A DNA stretch of 64,000 nucleotides from positions 1 through 64,000 of the forward strand of contig OZ245869.1 in NCBI GenBank assembly GCA_965229355.1. The letters are read 5' to 3'. Below are positions 1-9,533 of this stretch, piece after piece; position 1 is the first letter of the stretch; each line of letters starts with the position of its first letter. This stretch comes from GCA-2737725 sp965229355. Lineage in GTDB: Bacteria > Pseudomonadota > Alphaproteobacteria > Rhodospirillales > Rhodospirillaceae. The position numbers were made by a program, and so were the translations under genes. The notes under the pieces are model-generated. The model saw only the letters and a program-made list of their open reading frames with translations, was not told the origin of the DNA and did not search any database.

Positions 1-457
1 CCTCACAAAGCATAACGATGCGCCGTATATTCTCTCGACGGGCGTATTGTGCTTCCCGAACCGCTGGCACCTCACCGAGAAAATCGGCAAACCGATGTTA
101 GCGGTGCACGCACCTGTGCCGGAATACGCCGAGAAATTAGCGCCGCAGGTGGATTTCTTTTTGGATCGCTTGCGCCCGGGCCGTTGCTTTAAGCGCGGCA
201 ATTGGGGCATTGTCTCAGTGCCAGATCTGCACCTGCCTGATCCTGTACCGCCTGTCAGCCCCACCACCGACACCGATTTTTATGTGCGGCATGAAGGCCA
301 ATCGTTCGTGAAACTGCCTGAAACGGGAGCAGTGATTTTCAGCATCCACACCACCGTCACGCCTTGGCGCGATACGTCACCTGAAGACCGCGAAGCTGTC
401 TTGGGCTTTGCCACGTCGCTTGGCCCTGAATGGCTAGCCTATAAATCATTGCACTAA
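1..457 (+). CDS. DUF3445 family protein (heme-dependent oxidative N-demethylase-like), 5' truncated
   Basis: The reading frame is open from base 2 to the stop at 457, so this is the C-terminal part of a gene that begins before the window. It contains the run LCFPNRWHLTEKIGKP, then HAPVPEYAEKL, an RGNWGIV segment, and FVKLPETGAVIFSIHTTVTPW. I recognise these as the pattern of the DUF3445 family, some of whose members are heme-dependent oxidative N-demethylases. About 151 residues are present of a usual 280-340. The substrate cannot be told from this part. The next gene is convergent, and a hairpin lies between them. A TTG at 47 could be mistaken for a start, but the family pattern clearly extends upstream of it. 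Confidence 0.8.
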   Translation, partial: LTKHNDAPYILSTGVLCFPNRWHLTEKIGKPMLAVHAPVPEYAEKLAPQVDFFLDRLRPGRCFKRGNWGIVSVPDLHLPDPVPPVSPTTDTDFYVRHEGQSFVKLPETGAVIFSIHTTVTPWRDTSPEDREAVLGFATSLGPEWLAYKSLH

Positions 458-478
458 AAAGTAGCGCCGTAAAAAAGA

Positions 479-508
479 GGGCCCCGCGTTTTCACGCTGG
501 GGCCCTTT
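479..508. terminator. Terminator between convergent genes
   Basis: A GC-rich stem (ggccccgcg pairing with cgctggggcc, one bulge) has a short T run on the right and a run of six A on the left. It could therefore stop transcription from both sides. Confidence 0.65.
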
Positions 509-635
509 CAAGGACAGAGACAACCGTTTGATTTTTGACGAACGACGGTCAGCGCTCGGTTCTAAACTCAACACGCGGGCCAGAGGATTTCACCTCTGGC
601 CCCATGCATGTTTGAGAATGTTGTGTACGGGGTGC

Positions 636-3275
636 TTAAGCCGCAACGTCCGCATTGTTCTGCGCCAAGATCGGTGCAGGTGTGGACTCAGCAGCAGGAG
701 CCGGCGCTTTGATTTTCATGGTCGAGAAGAACGACACAATCAAAGCCGCAGCATACGGGATCGACATGATGCTTAAAGCGGCAACCCACACGAGATCAGC
801 GGGGTCATCGAACTGCGTTGACCACATGGTGCCGAACACAGCGCCAATGGTCAGCACCAGCATAACGGTTTCAGTGCGCGCAAATTGCACAGTCTGTTTC
901 CAGCTGGCCGCATCTTCGCACTTTGGTGTGCGCATGAACGGCATCGAGGATGTGGCCAAACCTTTGATCACGCCCAAGCCCACAGTGTAGGACAGCGACA
1001 AGCCGGTCAGCGCCGAGGCAATCGAGCCACCAACGCCGGTGCCTACTTTCGCGCCGTGTAGCCACACGGTCTTGATGGTCTTGATCGTGAACAAGGCCAA
1101 AGCCACGCCTGATAATGCGGTCAGCGGCACGTCAAAGTGACGCGGCGCAATGATCATCAAGGCAGACCACAACAACGCCAGCACGCCGAAGATCAACGCA
1201 AAGCCGTCTGCAAACCACGGCATCCAACCTGCGAAGAACTGATAGCGCTGCGCAAAGTTTAGTTTGCCGTATTTTGCATCATGCCCGGTGAAGATCGAGC
1301 GCCAGTGCTTCTTCATAATCTGCATAGCACCGTACACCCAACGATAGCGCTGGCCTTTGTAAGCCGAATACGTATCGGGCATCAGGCCGCGGCCCATGCT
1401 GATCGGCGTATAAAGTGCGGTGTAACCCGCTTCAAAAATACGCAACCCCAGTTCCGTATCTTCGGTGATACACCATTCCGACCAACGACCGACCTGTTCC
1501 AGGGCAGCACGGCGCACAACGCACATGGTACCGTGCTGAATGATGGCGTTGTGTTCGTTACGCTCCACCATGCCGATACGGAAGAAGCCAGTGTATTCTT
1601 CATATAAGCAGGCTTTGAATAGGCTTTCGTGCGCATCGCGGTAATCTTGCGGTGCCTGCACAATCGCCACTTTCGGATCGGTAAAGCCCGGCAGTACGGT
1701 CTTTAACCAGTGCGGAGCCACTTGATAATCGCTGTCGATGACGCCAACGAACTCAACCGTCGGGTCGGTCAATTCCAGGGCCTTGTTCAAGGCACCAGCT
1801 TTGAAGCCCTTCATGTTTTCGAAGTGATAGAAGCGGAATTTCTCAACTCCTAAAGCTTCGCAGTGCGCTTGCACCGGACGCCACAGCGCTTCTTCGGACG
1901 TGTTGTTGTCCAGGATGATCACTTCAAAGTTCGGGTAATCCAAACGGGCCAGCGCATTGATGGTGTCGATCACCATTAACGGCGGTTCGTTGTGGATCGG
2001 CACGTGGATCGAAACGCGCGGGAAGTAATCAAGCTTGCCGCTAATCTCGGGCAGGCGTTTCTTGCGCCACAAGCTCAAAGCCCACTCGGCTGTTTCGGTC
2101 AGCAGCAGTACAGCCGTGAACATACCCGCCGGTATGATAATCCCTGAGGCAATCAGCGTGCCCACATCAACATAACGCAAGCTCGAAGCATCGACGATAA
2201 ACAAGGCGCCTGAGACGACCACGCCAACCACGCCACCCACCAGCAGATAGCCGCGCACGCTGACTTTCGGCAGCATCACAAAGACAATCAAACCCAGGAT
2301 GAACGATGCAGCCGCAGCCGTCATGGCGTAGGTGCGCCAATCAGCAAACGACGAGAGCGAGCCTGTGAATGGGAATTTAAACGTGCCCTCGGCATCTAAC
2401 ATGCCCCAATAAGCACCCACGGCACCTTCCTGACCGGCCGAGCCCTTCCACGGCTGGTCGTAAGCTTCCATGATGTAATAATCGTAGTGCTTATGGGCAG
2501 CCAAGTTGAAGAACGAGCGCAAGAACGCCGCTTCAAACGCCGGTGATGGGATAGCGCCCTTCTTCACGCGGCCTGATGATGGCCAGCCGGTTTCACCGAT
2601 AATGATTTTCTTGCCCGGAAATTTCTTTTCGGTCAGCTCGAAGCTGTCGGTGATGTAGTTCATCGACTTTTCAAGAGCGACACCTTCCCAGTACGGCAGC
2701 AAGTGAATGGCCACAAAGTCGGCTTCGTTCACCATTTCCGGTTCGCGCAAGAACGCGCCCCAGATGTCGGCCGTGCCCAGTTCAACGCCAGGAACGGTGA
2801 TGCCTTCGCGCACGCGTTTAATGTAGGCGTTCAGTTCTTCGACAGTCAGTTCGGCGCGCACGCCCACTACTTCGTTACCAACGAATACGCGGTCAACTGT
2901 GCCTGGGTTATCGTTGATGGCTTTCAGCGCGCGTTCAATTTCAGCATCGTTGCGCGCGAAGTTGTCGCCCAGCCAGATGCCCAGTGCGACCTTTAAGCCG
3001 TATTCTTTCGCAATGTACGGAATACGGTCTTGGCCATAGCCAACCGTGTACGTGCGAATACGTTTGGTCATTTGAGAAAGCTGCTCGAGGTCGCGACGGA
3101 TCATCGCCTCGGTCAAGCTGTTGTCCTTATCGTCTTCCGTATAGAAGTGCGACGGGCTGTACGCTAAGCCGCCGATCTCGCCTTTCCAATCCGGAGCCGA
3201 CAGGGGTTTATCGAGCGACATCCAGAATGCCGCGGACCCGATACACACCGCTAACAAGGCAACAAGGATTCTCAT
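636..3275 (-). CDS. GH17-GT2 fusion, beta-1,3-glucan synthase-like membrane glycosyltransferase
   Basis: 879 residues. A signal anchor (residues 3-20) is followed by a glycoside hydrolase family 17 domain (about 35-310). Its acid/base glutamate lies in VGNEVVG (E135) and its nucleophile in IGETGWPSSG (E228). Membrane segments (about 325-410) lead to a GT2 domain: VSIHVPIHNEPP start, DSDY metal site, TED base and QRYRW product-binding motif, then C-terminal membrane helices. This GH17-plus-GT2 layout is that of NdvB-type beta-1,3-glucan synthases of Bradyrhizobium and Pseudomonas. In those, the GT2 part polymerises glucose and the GH17 part remodels or cyclises it in the periplasm. The product here is inferred, not shown. 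There is no clear ribosome-binding site. A small hairpin (around 3284-3301) sits just before the ATG. Confidence 0.88.
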   Translation of the reverse strand: MRILVALLAVCIGSAAFWMSLDKPLSAPDWKGEIGGLAYSPSHFYTEDDKDNSLTEAMIRRDLEQLSQMTKRIRTYTVGYGQDRIPYIAKEYGLKVALGIWLGDNFARNDAEIERALKAINDNPGTVDRVFVGNEVVGVRAELTVEELNAYIKRVREGITVPGVELGTADIWGAFLREPEMVNEADFVAIHLLPYWEGVALEKSMNYITDSFELTEKKFPGKKIIIGETGWPSSGRVKKGAIPSPAFEAAFLRSFFNLAAHKHYDYYIMEAYDQPWKGSAGQEGAVGAYWGMLDAEGTFKFPFTGSLSSFADWRTYAMTAAAASFILGLIVFVMLPKVSVRGYLLVGGVVGVVVSGALFIVDASSLRYVDVGTLIASGIIIPAGMFTAVLLLTETAEWALSLWRKKRLPEISGKLDYFPRVSIHVPIHNEPPLMVIDTINALARLDYPNFEVIILDNNTSEEALWRPVQAHCEALGVEKFRFYHFENMKGFKAGALNKALELTDPTVEFVGVIDSDYQVAPHWLKTVLPGFTDPKVAIVQAPQDYRDAHESLFKACLYEEYTGFFRIGMVERNEHNAIIQHGTMCVVRRAALEQVGRWSEWCITEDTELGLRIFEAGYTALYTPISMGRGLMPDTYSAYKGQRYRWVYGAMQIMKKHWRSIFTGHDAKYGKLNFAQRYQFFAGWMPWFADGFALIFGVLALLWSALMIIAPRHFDVPLTALSGVALALFTIKTIKTVWLHGAKVGTGVGGSIASALTGLSLSYTVGLGVIKGLATSSMPFMRTPKCEDAASWKQTVQFARTETVMLVLTIGAVFGTMWSTQFDDPADLVWVAALSIMSIPYAAALIVSFFSTMKIKAPAPAAESTPAPILAQNNADVAA

Positions 3276-3738
3276 TTTTTTAAAGCAGCTTTCTCTGCTG
3301 AAGTCTGAAGTTGTTGGTTTTCCGTCCAGTTCCGAACTTGCACATGCTTCATGGCAAACGCGTGGCCAGCGAAAGGTTTCTTTATGTGGGGGTGGGGTTT
3401 TGCGGAACGGAAAGCGTCAGCGTCCGACAAATCACCAGGGTGATCATCAGTGCGACAGCTTCTTCAGACAGAACTGTGAGCGAGGGATGCGAGGCCCTGA
3501 TCACGGCGGGGTTTATAGCAGTGCCATCAGAAACGACAACTGTTGCAATGTTAACGATTATTGAGATGGTCGTAGCCCAGCAATTCCGCCATTAAGGCGA
3601 GATTGTGGCAGCAATTTTATTGCACATATAAGGGGGTAAAACGTAAGGAAAATAGTGCGATGCAAAATATCAGTTTTGCGACGCAATATGCCGATTCGGG
3701 GATATCGGTTTGCGGCTAGGTATGGGATAGACCGGCCT
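3276..3738. other. Divergent intergenic region, 463 bp
   Basis: This lies between the GH17-GT2 gene and rlmJ. I see no convincing gene. It holds a short hairpin next to the glucan synthase start and a G-rich stretch at 3388-3397. Bases 3389-3397 of that stretch are complementary to the C-rich loop of the small RNA at 39951-40084. The promoters could not be placed with confidence. Confidence 0.5.
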
Positions 3739-4599
3739 ATGCTCAGTTATCGACACGCTTTTCACGCTGGCGGTGCCGCCGACGTTCACAAACACGCAGT
3801 TCTGACCCTGCTGCTGGACCACTTGGCCAGCCGCGAGAAGCCGTTCTGCGCGATCGATATATATGCAGGCCGTGGTATCTATGGGCTCAACAGCGAAGAG
3901 GCCCAAAAGCGCAAAGAATTTGCCCATGGCATCCGGCGCGTGATTGGCGACCCGAACCGCCCGGCCCTGCTGAACAGCTACTGGCGGGCGGTCGATAAGC
4001 TAAACCCCGACGGCACAAGTGCCGCCAAGCTGGCCCGCTATCCCGGTTCGCCCCAATTGATGCGCGACGCGATGCGCAAAGACGATGCACTCATCGTCAA
4101 TGAACTGCACCCGGTCGACCATGAAGAGCTGACGCGCTGGGCTGGCGAAGACAAACGCATCCACGTGCACAAGCGCGATGCCTTAGAGGCGCTGATAGCC
4201 CTAACCCCACCGCAAATTCGGCGCGGGTTGGTGTTGATCGACCCTGCTTACGAAGTCAAAACCGAATACGACACGCTCCCTGCTGCGATTGCCACGGCCT
4301 TCAAACGCTGGCCGCAAGCGACCTATGCGATTTGGTACGCGGTGTTGCCCGAGAACCGCCATTCCCAGATGCGCAAAAAACTGCTCGATCAAATTCCGGC
4401 AGATATTTTAGAAACCGACTTCGAATTGGGCCGCATGAAATCGTACCCCGGCATGCAAGCGTCGGGCATGTGGATCATCAATCCGCCGTGGCAGATTGAT
4501 CAGAGCATCCGAGAAGCTAGTGATTGGTTAGCGAAGTGGCTGGGCCAAGACCGCCCTGCCCGCCACACCATGACGTGGCTGCGTAAAACCGACTCTTAA
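3739..4599 (+). CDS. rlmJ: 23S rRNA (adenine(2030)-N6)-methyltransferase RlmJ
   Basis: 286 residues starting MLSYRHAFHAGGAADVHKH, which matches the fixed N-terminus of RlmJ. The longer frame from 3655 was therefore rejected. The SAM-binding region (AIDIYAGRGIYGL) and the ARYPGSPQL segment are present. The protein methylates A2030 of 23S rRNA before ribosome assembly. The catalytic motif, usually DPPY, reads DPAY here (D168-Y171, codon gct at 4246-4248). The stop lies 8 bp from the stop of the convergent hrpB gene. There is no strong ribosome-binding site. Confidence 0.93.
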   Translation: MLSYRHAFHAGGAADVHKHAVLTLLLDHLASREKPFCAIDIYAGRGIYGLNSEEAQKRKEFAHGIRRVIGDPNRPALLNSYWRAVDKLNPDGTSAAKLARYPGSPQLMRDAMRKDDALIVNELHPVDHEELTRWAGEDKRIHVHKRDALEALIALTPPQIRRGLVLIDPAYEVKTEYDTLPAAIATAFKRWPQATYAIWYAVLPENRHSQMRKKLLDQIPADILETDFELGRMKSYPGMQASGMWIINPPWQIDQSIREASDWLAKWLGQDRPARHTMTWLRKTDS

Positions 4600-4607
4600 G
4601 TCCAACC

Positions 4608-7100
4608 CTAAGTTCCCCTGGGTTTGATGCTACGTTTTACAGCAACCGCTGTCAGCGGATCTTCAGGCCAGATGTGGCGCGGATAACGCCCACGCATTTC
4701 GCCGCGCACTTGCGGGTACACATTTTTCCAGAAGCTCGTTAGGTCAGCTGTGACAGCAATGGGCTTTTGACCCGGCGAGAGTAAGTGCAGTGTGACGGGC
4801 ACTTTGCCGTCAGCGATTTTGGGTGTTTCGGTGAGACCAAACACCTCTTGCAGTTTCACATACATCGCAGGGCCACCGGCACCCTCATAATCCACGCGGA
4901 TGGATGAGCCCGATGGAACATCGAGGTGTGTCGGCGCAACTTTATCGAGGCGCTTTTGTTGATCCCACGATAACTGGGACTTAATGGCTTCGTACAAATC
5001 GAGTTTGGACAAATGCGCCCGGCGCATAAATCCATCAACATAAGGGGCTAACCAATCTTCCAGCGTGGCGGTTAAGCCATCGTCGGAGAAATCCGGCCAC
5101 TCATTGTTCGTATCGTTCGTTTTCGCAAACATCACGCGACGTTGAAAGCTGCGCACACCATCAGTCCAGGGCAGCACGTCCAATCCCATCGACCGCACAC
5201 CTTGCAAAAAGGCTGGTGTGGTTTTTTCCGGCGGCACTTTTTGCAGTGGCTTATCTTCGAGGATCAACGCGCCGAGGCGCACTTGCTTGGCCGCGATCAC
5301 CACTTCGTTTTTCGTATCCCACGCCACGACTTCGTCATCGACGATCTGATCTTCAAATGTCTCTTCGATTTCAGCGCGCGTTAAAGGCGCTGCCAAATAA
5401 ATACGCGCATCCTTCGCCGCACCGTCTAAATGCGCGATGGCTAAGTATTCTTCGGCTGCTAATGACTGCGTTTCATCAATGAACGCCCCACCGCCACCGC
5501 TCAGTCGATAACGCCCACGCGCGCCACGGCGCTGCGCAATACGGTCAGGGTATGCAAGCGCGGTCAGTTGCCCGGTGTGCGCGGGAGACCGATCACCTTC
5601 AGGCACTTTGACGATGCCACGGTATTGACGGGCGGATTGCTTCACGCGTTCCAAAGCACCGCGATTAACTTGCACAGAACCGCGTTCGCGTACATCGCCT
5701 AAAATTTCAACACGCGTGCGTAAATCAGGATCACGGGTACCCACCACGATATCGCGCTCGGCCAACAAAGCCGCGATATCGCACGCCGTAGACCCAGCGC
5801 CCAACTCAAGCCCGCGATGCACCAAGTGCGCCAAGCGGGGATGCAATGGAAGCGCCGCCATAGCGCGACCTTCAGGTGTGATGCGACCCTGTCCATCCAG
5901 CGCGTCTAAACTTTTCAGAAGGTCCACGCCTTGCGCGTATGTGGCTGCTGGTGGCGGTGTGATCCATGACAGTGTGAGCGGATCAGTCACACCCCAGTTG
6001 GCAAGATCAAGCGCCAGCGGCGCTAAATCCGCTAACTGCACTTCGGGCGCATCGAACGCAACCAAAGCTCTATCTTCCGCTTCGGTCCAGAGGCGATAAC
6101 ACACGCCTGGGCCTAAACGCCCCGCCCGGCCCCGGCGTTGTTCCGCCGATGCGCGAGATACACTGACCGTCACAAGCTCTGACATGCCCCGGCGCGGATC
6201 AAAGCGCGAGACGCGTTTTAAGCCGCTATCAATTACAATACGCACGCCTTCGATGGTCAGGCTGGTTTCGGCAATGGTTGTGGCCAGCACAATTTTACGC
6301 GTGCCCGGCGGTGAGGGTGCCACAGCCGCGTTCTGATCTTTCCACGACAGCGCGCCATACAAGGGCCGCACATCGACATCGTTGGGTAAATTCGCATTCA
6401 GCAGCACATCGTTGGTGCGGCGAATTTCAGCTTCGCCCGGCAGAAACACGAGGATACTCCCCTCATCAGTATCGAGCGCTTGGCGCACGACAGACGTAAC
6501 ATCTTTCTCGAGCGGGCCTTGCGTGGCCTTTGGGAGAAAGCGCGTTTCAACCGGATAAGGTCTATGCGCGCTTTCCAGCACAGGCGCATCACCAATCAGT
6601 TGGGCCACCGGCCCTGTATCAAGTGTCGCGGACATTACCAGCAGGCGCAGATCGGGGCGCAAGTTCCGTTGCACATCCAACGTCAGCGCCAGACCTAAAT
6701 CCGTATCCAAACTGCGTTCGTGAAATTCGTCAAAAATAATCGCGGCCACGTCGGCCAAATCAGGATCGTGTTGCAGGCGACGATTTAAAATCCCTTCCGT
6801 CACCACTTCAATGCGCGTGGTTTTCGAGACTTTTGATTCCAACCGTACGCGATACCCCACCGTCTCGCCGACCGGCTGATTGATGGTATCGGCCATGCGC
6901 TCAGCCGCCATGCGCGCAGCCAACCGCCGTGGCTCAAGCATCATGATCTTGCGACCTGCCACCCACGGCTGATCCAACAGCGCCAATGGAATGCGCGTGG
7001 TTTTGCCTGCGCCCGGTGCAGCCACTACCACAGCAACATTGCGATCACGCAACGCCGCTTGAACTGGCGCAATCAGCGCGTCGATAGGAAGGGAAGTCAT
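4608..7100 (-). CDS. hrpB: ATP-dependent helicase HrpB
   Basis: 830 residues. It has a DEAH/RHA-type helicase core: Walker A in APGAGKTTRIPLAL (near residue 30), EPRRLAARM motif Ia, DEFHERS motif II (the DEFH form typical of HrpB), SATLDT motif III, and QRRGRAGRLGPG motif VI. The HrpB C-terminal domain follows. The family is a putative RNA/DNA helicase with poorly known function. ATG at 7100 is preferred over TTG at 7103. The gene lies 17 bp downstream of an unrecognised gene on the same strand and is probably the last gene of a leftward operon. Confidence 0.93.
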   Translation of the reverse strand: MTSLPIDALIAPVQAALRDRNVAVVVAAPGAGKTTRIPLALLDQPWVAGRKIMMLEPRRLAARMAAERMADTINQPVGETVGYRVRLESKVSKTTRIEVVTEGILNRRLQHDPDLADVAAIIFDEFHERSLDTDLGLALTLDVQRNLRPDLRLLVMSATLDTGPVAQLIGDAPVLESAHRPYPVETRFLPKATQGPLEKDVTSVVRQALDTDEGSILVFLPGEAEIRRTNDVLLNANLPNDVDVRPLYGALSWKDQNAAVAPSPPGTRKIVLATTIAETSLTIEGVRIVIDSGLKRVSRFDPRRGMSELVTVSVSRASAEQRRGRAGRLGPGVCYRLWTEAEDRALVAFDAPEVQLADLAPLALDLANWGVTDPLTLSWITPPPAATYAQGVDLLKSLDALDGQGRITPEGRAMAALPLHPRLAHLVHRGLELGAGSTACDIAALLAERDIVVGTRDPDLRTRVEILGDVRERGSVQVNRGALERVKQSARQYRGIVKVPEGDRSPAHTGQLTALAYPDRIAQRRGARGRYRLSGGGGAFIDETQSLAAEEYLAIAHLDGAAKDARIYLAAPLTRAEIEETFEDQIVDDEVVAWDTKNEVVIAAKQVRLGALILEDKPLQKVPPEKTTPAFLQGVRSMGLDVLPWTDGVRSFQRRVMFAKTNDTNNEWPDFSDDGLTATLEDWLAPYVDGFMRRAHLSKLDLYEAIKSQLSWDQQKRLDKVAPTHLDVPSGSSIRVDYEGAGGPAMYVKLQEVFGLTETPKIADGKVPVTLHLLSPGQKPIAVTADLTSFWKNVYPQVRGEMRGRYPRHIWPEDPLTAVAVKRSIKPRGT

Positions 7101-7117
7101 CAAAACAGTCCGCCGTT

Positions 7118-8296
7118 TTATTTCTTTTCGGCCGCGACTTTATCTTTAAGCGCTTTGGCGCGCATGGCCAGCGACGCCTTTTCTTTATCTTCTTTTTCTT
7201 TGACCGCAGCGGCACGAGCCGCATCTTCCTGTTCTTTGCGCGACTTCATCAAGCTCTTTGACGTATCGAAACGCGTAGCCAAAAATCGATAAGTCTTGCC
7301 CATCAAGTCCTGCACGCGCCCGCCTTGAGCAGGGTTCAAATCCGACCACGCGCGCACCAACGGCGTCCATTTCATTTGCAGATAGCGCAACGTGTCGCGT
7401 TTTTTGCGGATTTCTTCGATCTGCAAATCCAGGTTTCGCATCGCCGTCACAATATCGCTGGTCTGTGCATCTAAGTCATCGAAGATGGCCTGGTATTCGT
7501 TAACACCTTTGCGCATCAGTTGGCGCACGCGCTCAACAGTGTCAGTAATCCGAATATCGCCTGAAAATTTAGTCTGCACCTGCTTTAACTTCACCACGAT
7601 ACCGGGCACGACCGCTAACGCCTCGCGCAAGGCTTCGATGTAGCAGAACTCACGCGTCAACAATTCCATCTTCTGCAACACAGGTTCAGTATCGTCTTCC
7701 TGCAAACCCAAACCAACTGCAGCGGTCTTGAAGGCTTGGCGTAGCTTGGCTTTACTTTCTTTTTGCGCCAGGAAGGCATTCAGATCTTCCGGTGTTTTCA
7801 GTTGTACCGTCATTTCTTTTTCGATCAGGCCGATCAATTGCGCTTCCAAACGGTGGCGCGCGATGGTTTTGTGCTTGGGCGACACCATCCACGAGGATGA
7901 ACCATCTAAAATTTCGTTGGGGATTTTATCGCCGTTGCGAATATCTTCGACGAAGTTCAAGGCCTTCACCACGGTCGCCAGCAGCTTGTCGTCGTGGCTA
8001 TCGGCTTCAACATTGAACTGGCGGCGTAGCGCTTTTAAGCGCAACTGCCCTTCCATGTCGCCGAGGTCGACGACCATCACTGGCTCATCCAAAGTATCGG
8101 GTTTGAAGAACCGCGCCTTGGGAACCTTGAAAACTTTGTTTTGAAAATCGAAGTGCGTGGTGCGCAGCACCGGGTCGGCCGCGTTCTCATCGAACGTCGC
8201 CGGGGTTGGTGGCGCTGGTGGTGCCGCAGGTGGTGTTGCGGTCTCAGCCTCTGGAGCTGGTGGTGTGTCCGCCGTCAAAAAATCCACTCCACTCAC
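7118..8296 (-). CDS. Uncharacterised cytoplasmic protein with Pro/Ala-rich N-terminus and coiled-coil tail
   Basis: 392 residues, family not recognised. The first 35 residues are almost only P, A, E and T. A globular middle follows (about 40-180), then predicted coiled coil (about 230-300), and a Lys/Glu/Ala-rich tail (about 340-392). There is no signal peptide or membrane segment. The start is GTG and therefore uncertain. It lies 54 bp downstream of another unrecognised gene and 17 bp before hrpB, so the three are probably co-transcribed. The strongly charged helical tail suggests a structural or adaptor role, which is inference only. Confidence 0.7.
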   Translation of the reverse strand: MSGVDFLTADTPPAPEAETATPPAAPPAPPTPATFDENAADPVLRTTHFDFQNKVFKVPKARFFKPDTLDEPVMVVDLGDMEGQLRLKALRRQFNVEADSHDDKLLATVVKALNFVEDIRNGDKIPNEILDGSSSWMVSPKHKTIARHRLEAQLIGLIEKEMTVQLKTPEDLNAFLAQKESKAKLRQAFKTAAVGLGLQEDDTEPVLQKMELLTREFCYIEALREALAVVPGIVVKLKQVQTKFSGDIRITDTVERVRQLMRKGVNEYQAIFDDLDAQTSDIVTAMRNLDLQIEEIRKKRDTLRYLQMKWTPLVRAWSDLNPAQGGRVQDLMGKTYRFLATRFDTSKSLMKSRKEQEDAARAAAVKEKEDKEKASLAMRAKALKDKVAAEKK

Positions 8297-8350
8297 TCTA
8301 AAATTAAGCTGCCGCCAGACTGGCTTCTGACTGGCCTAAGTTCAAATACT

Positions 8351-9397
8351 TTAGCCTAAATTTCGCGGAGCAGAACGTTCAATTGCGATCATTTTTTCGA
8401 GACCATGACGCATTTCAGACATAATAAACTCGGCCTTTTTGGCCGGGCTACCCACGTTGCGGCGCGGAAACGTTTTCGTCCAGGCATCCATCTTCACGGT
8501 CATGGCGCAGAGGACACCGCCAATTGTGGTATGGTAGGAGGTAATCATGGCTTCCACCGCGCGGAACTTTTCGGCGGAAATATTCGTCCACATGTCTTTC
8601 GTGCTGCGGTCAAAGTTTTCGAAGCGCATCACAATGGCCGATGTGAGGTTAGTGAACACGTTTTCCATCTGGGTGGCGGTGTTCATGAACATCGGGTTGT
8701 TCTTCAACTGAAAGCTCTTTCGCAGCTCTTTCAACTCAGCCAGGAAGTCCTCGATTTGCGATTGGATCGAGTCCAGGCACTGGCGGTAATACGACAGCGA
8801 CAAGAAAATGTCGGCGTAGTCTTCCAAGAATTTCGGAATCCCGATGATCTCGATGCCCAGCTTACTGGCCATGACGTTCAATTTTTCTTTGGCTTTGCGG
8901 ATATCGGGGTCACGGAACAACTTCACCACGTCTTCGAAGGTTTCGATGTTGGCTTCCGAGCCATACACTTCCATCAGCAAGGGTCGCGTAAACGAGCGCA
9001 TGTACGATGAAAGCTGCTTGGTCTTCTCGGGCGACAACTTTAAGGCGTCAGAGCTGTTCACTGGAATGTCGTTGGCGCGCAACAGAATGCGTAAACTGTA
9101 AACGTCGTAGCTGTTCAGCGTGGCCAGCTTTGTCAGCAGCAGAATGTCGGGGTGCGCTGTGCGGTTAGGGTACAAATCACGCCCTACGCCATCGACGTCT
9201 TTCTGGCCCGAACCTGCACCACCGATGTCTTTATAAAACTCGATCACGCTTTCCAGGCGTGCGCTTTTAATCATCAGCGCGCGCTTTAAGAACGGATGCT
9301 CCACCGGCATTGTCGACAACGGCAGAATATGCATCGCATCGCGAAGCTTCGCGAGCTCGTCATACTCCTCCATCGTTGTCGGTTTATCCGAAGCCAT
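8351..9397 (-). CDS. Uncharacterised helical cytoplasmic protein
   Basis: 348 residues, family not recognised. It appears mostly alpha-helical, with no signal peptide and no membrane segment. It contains a heptad-like stretch around residues 215-245 (QSQIEDFLAELKELRKSFQL). ATG at 9397 is the only sensible start, though I see no Shine-Dalgarno sequence. It precedes the other unrecognised gene by 54 bp and follows a CheY-like regulator by 136 bp. The order suggests the two unknown proteins form a functional pair, possibly linked to the receiver protein. Confidence 0.7.
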   Translation of the reverse strand: MASDKPTTMEEYDELAKLRDAMHILPLSTMPVEHPFLKRALMIKSARLESVIEFYKDIGGAGSGQKDVDGVGRDLYPNRTAHPDILLLTKLATLNSYDVYSLRILLRANDIPVNSSDALKLSPEKTKQLSSYMRSFTRPLLMEVYGSEANIETFEDVVKLFRDPDIRKAKEKLNVMASKLGIEIIGIPKFLEDYADIFLSLSYYRQCLDSIQSQIEDFLAELKELRKSFQLKNNPMFMNTATQMENVFTNLTSAIVMRFENFDRSTKDMWTNISAEKFRAVEAMITSYHTTIGGVLCAMTVKMDAWTKTFPRRNVGSPAKKAEFIMSEMRHGLEKMIAIERSAPRNLG

Positions 9398-9533
9398 GTT
9401 GTTTTTTTATTATGTCGTTTGAACTAAGGCTGTAGCGCAGACGTGTTTATACGCCCCGGCCAATGAACCATATCGGCCAGAGCGTGTGGATATATTTAAT
9501 AGCCCGCTTAATTGAGCGGCGAGCGATAAAAAC

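Noticed and set aside
3404..3424. GGAAC in the region before rlmJ as a possible GSR promoter
   Set aside because: At the correct spacing it is followed by CGAC, not CGTT.
8405..9010. 201-residue reading frame opposite the unknown helical protein
   Set aside because: It is antisense, His/Val-rich, and lacks a start site. The minus-strand frame is longer and helical in a protein-like way.
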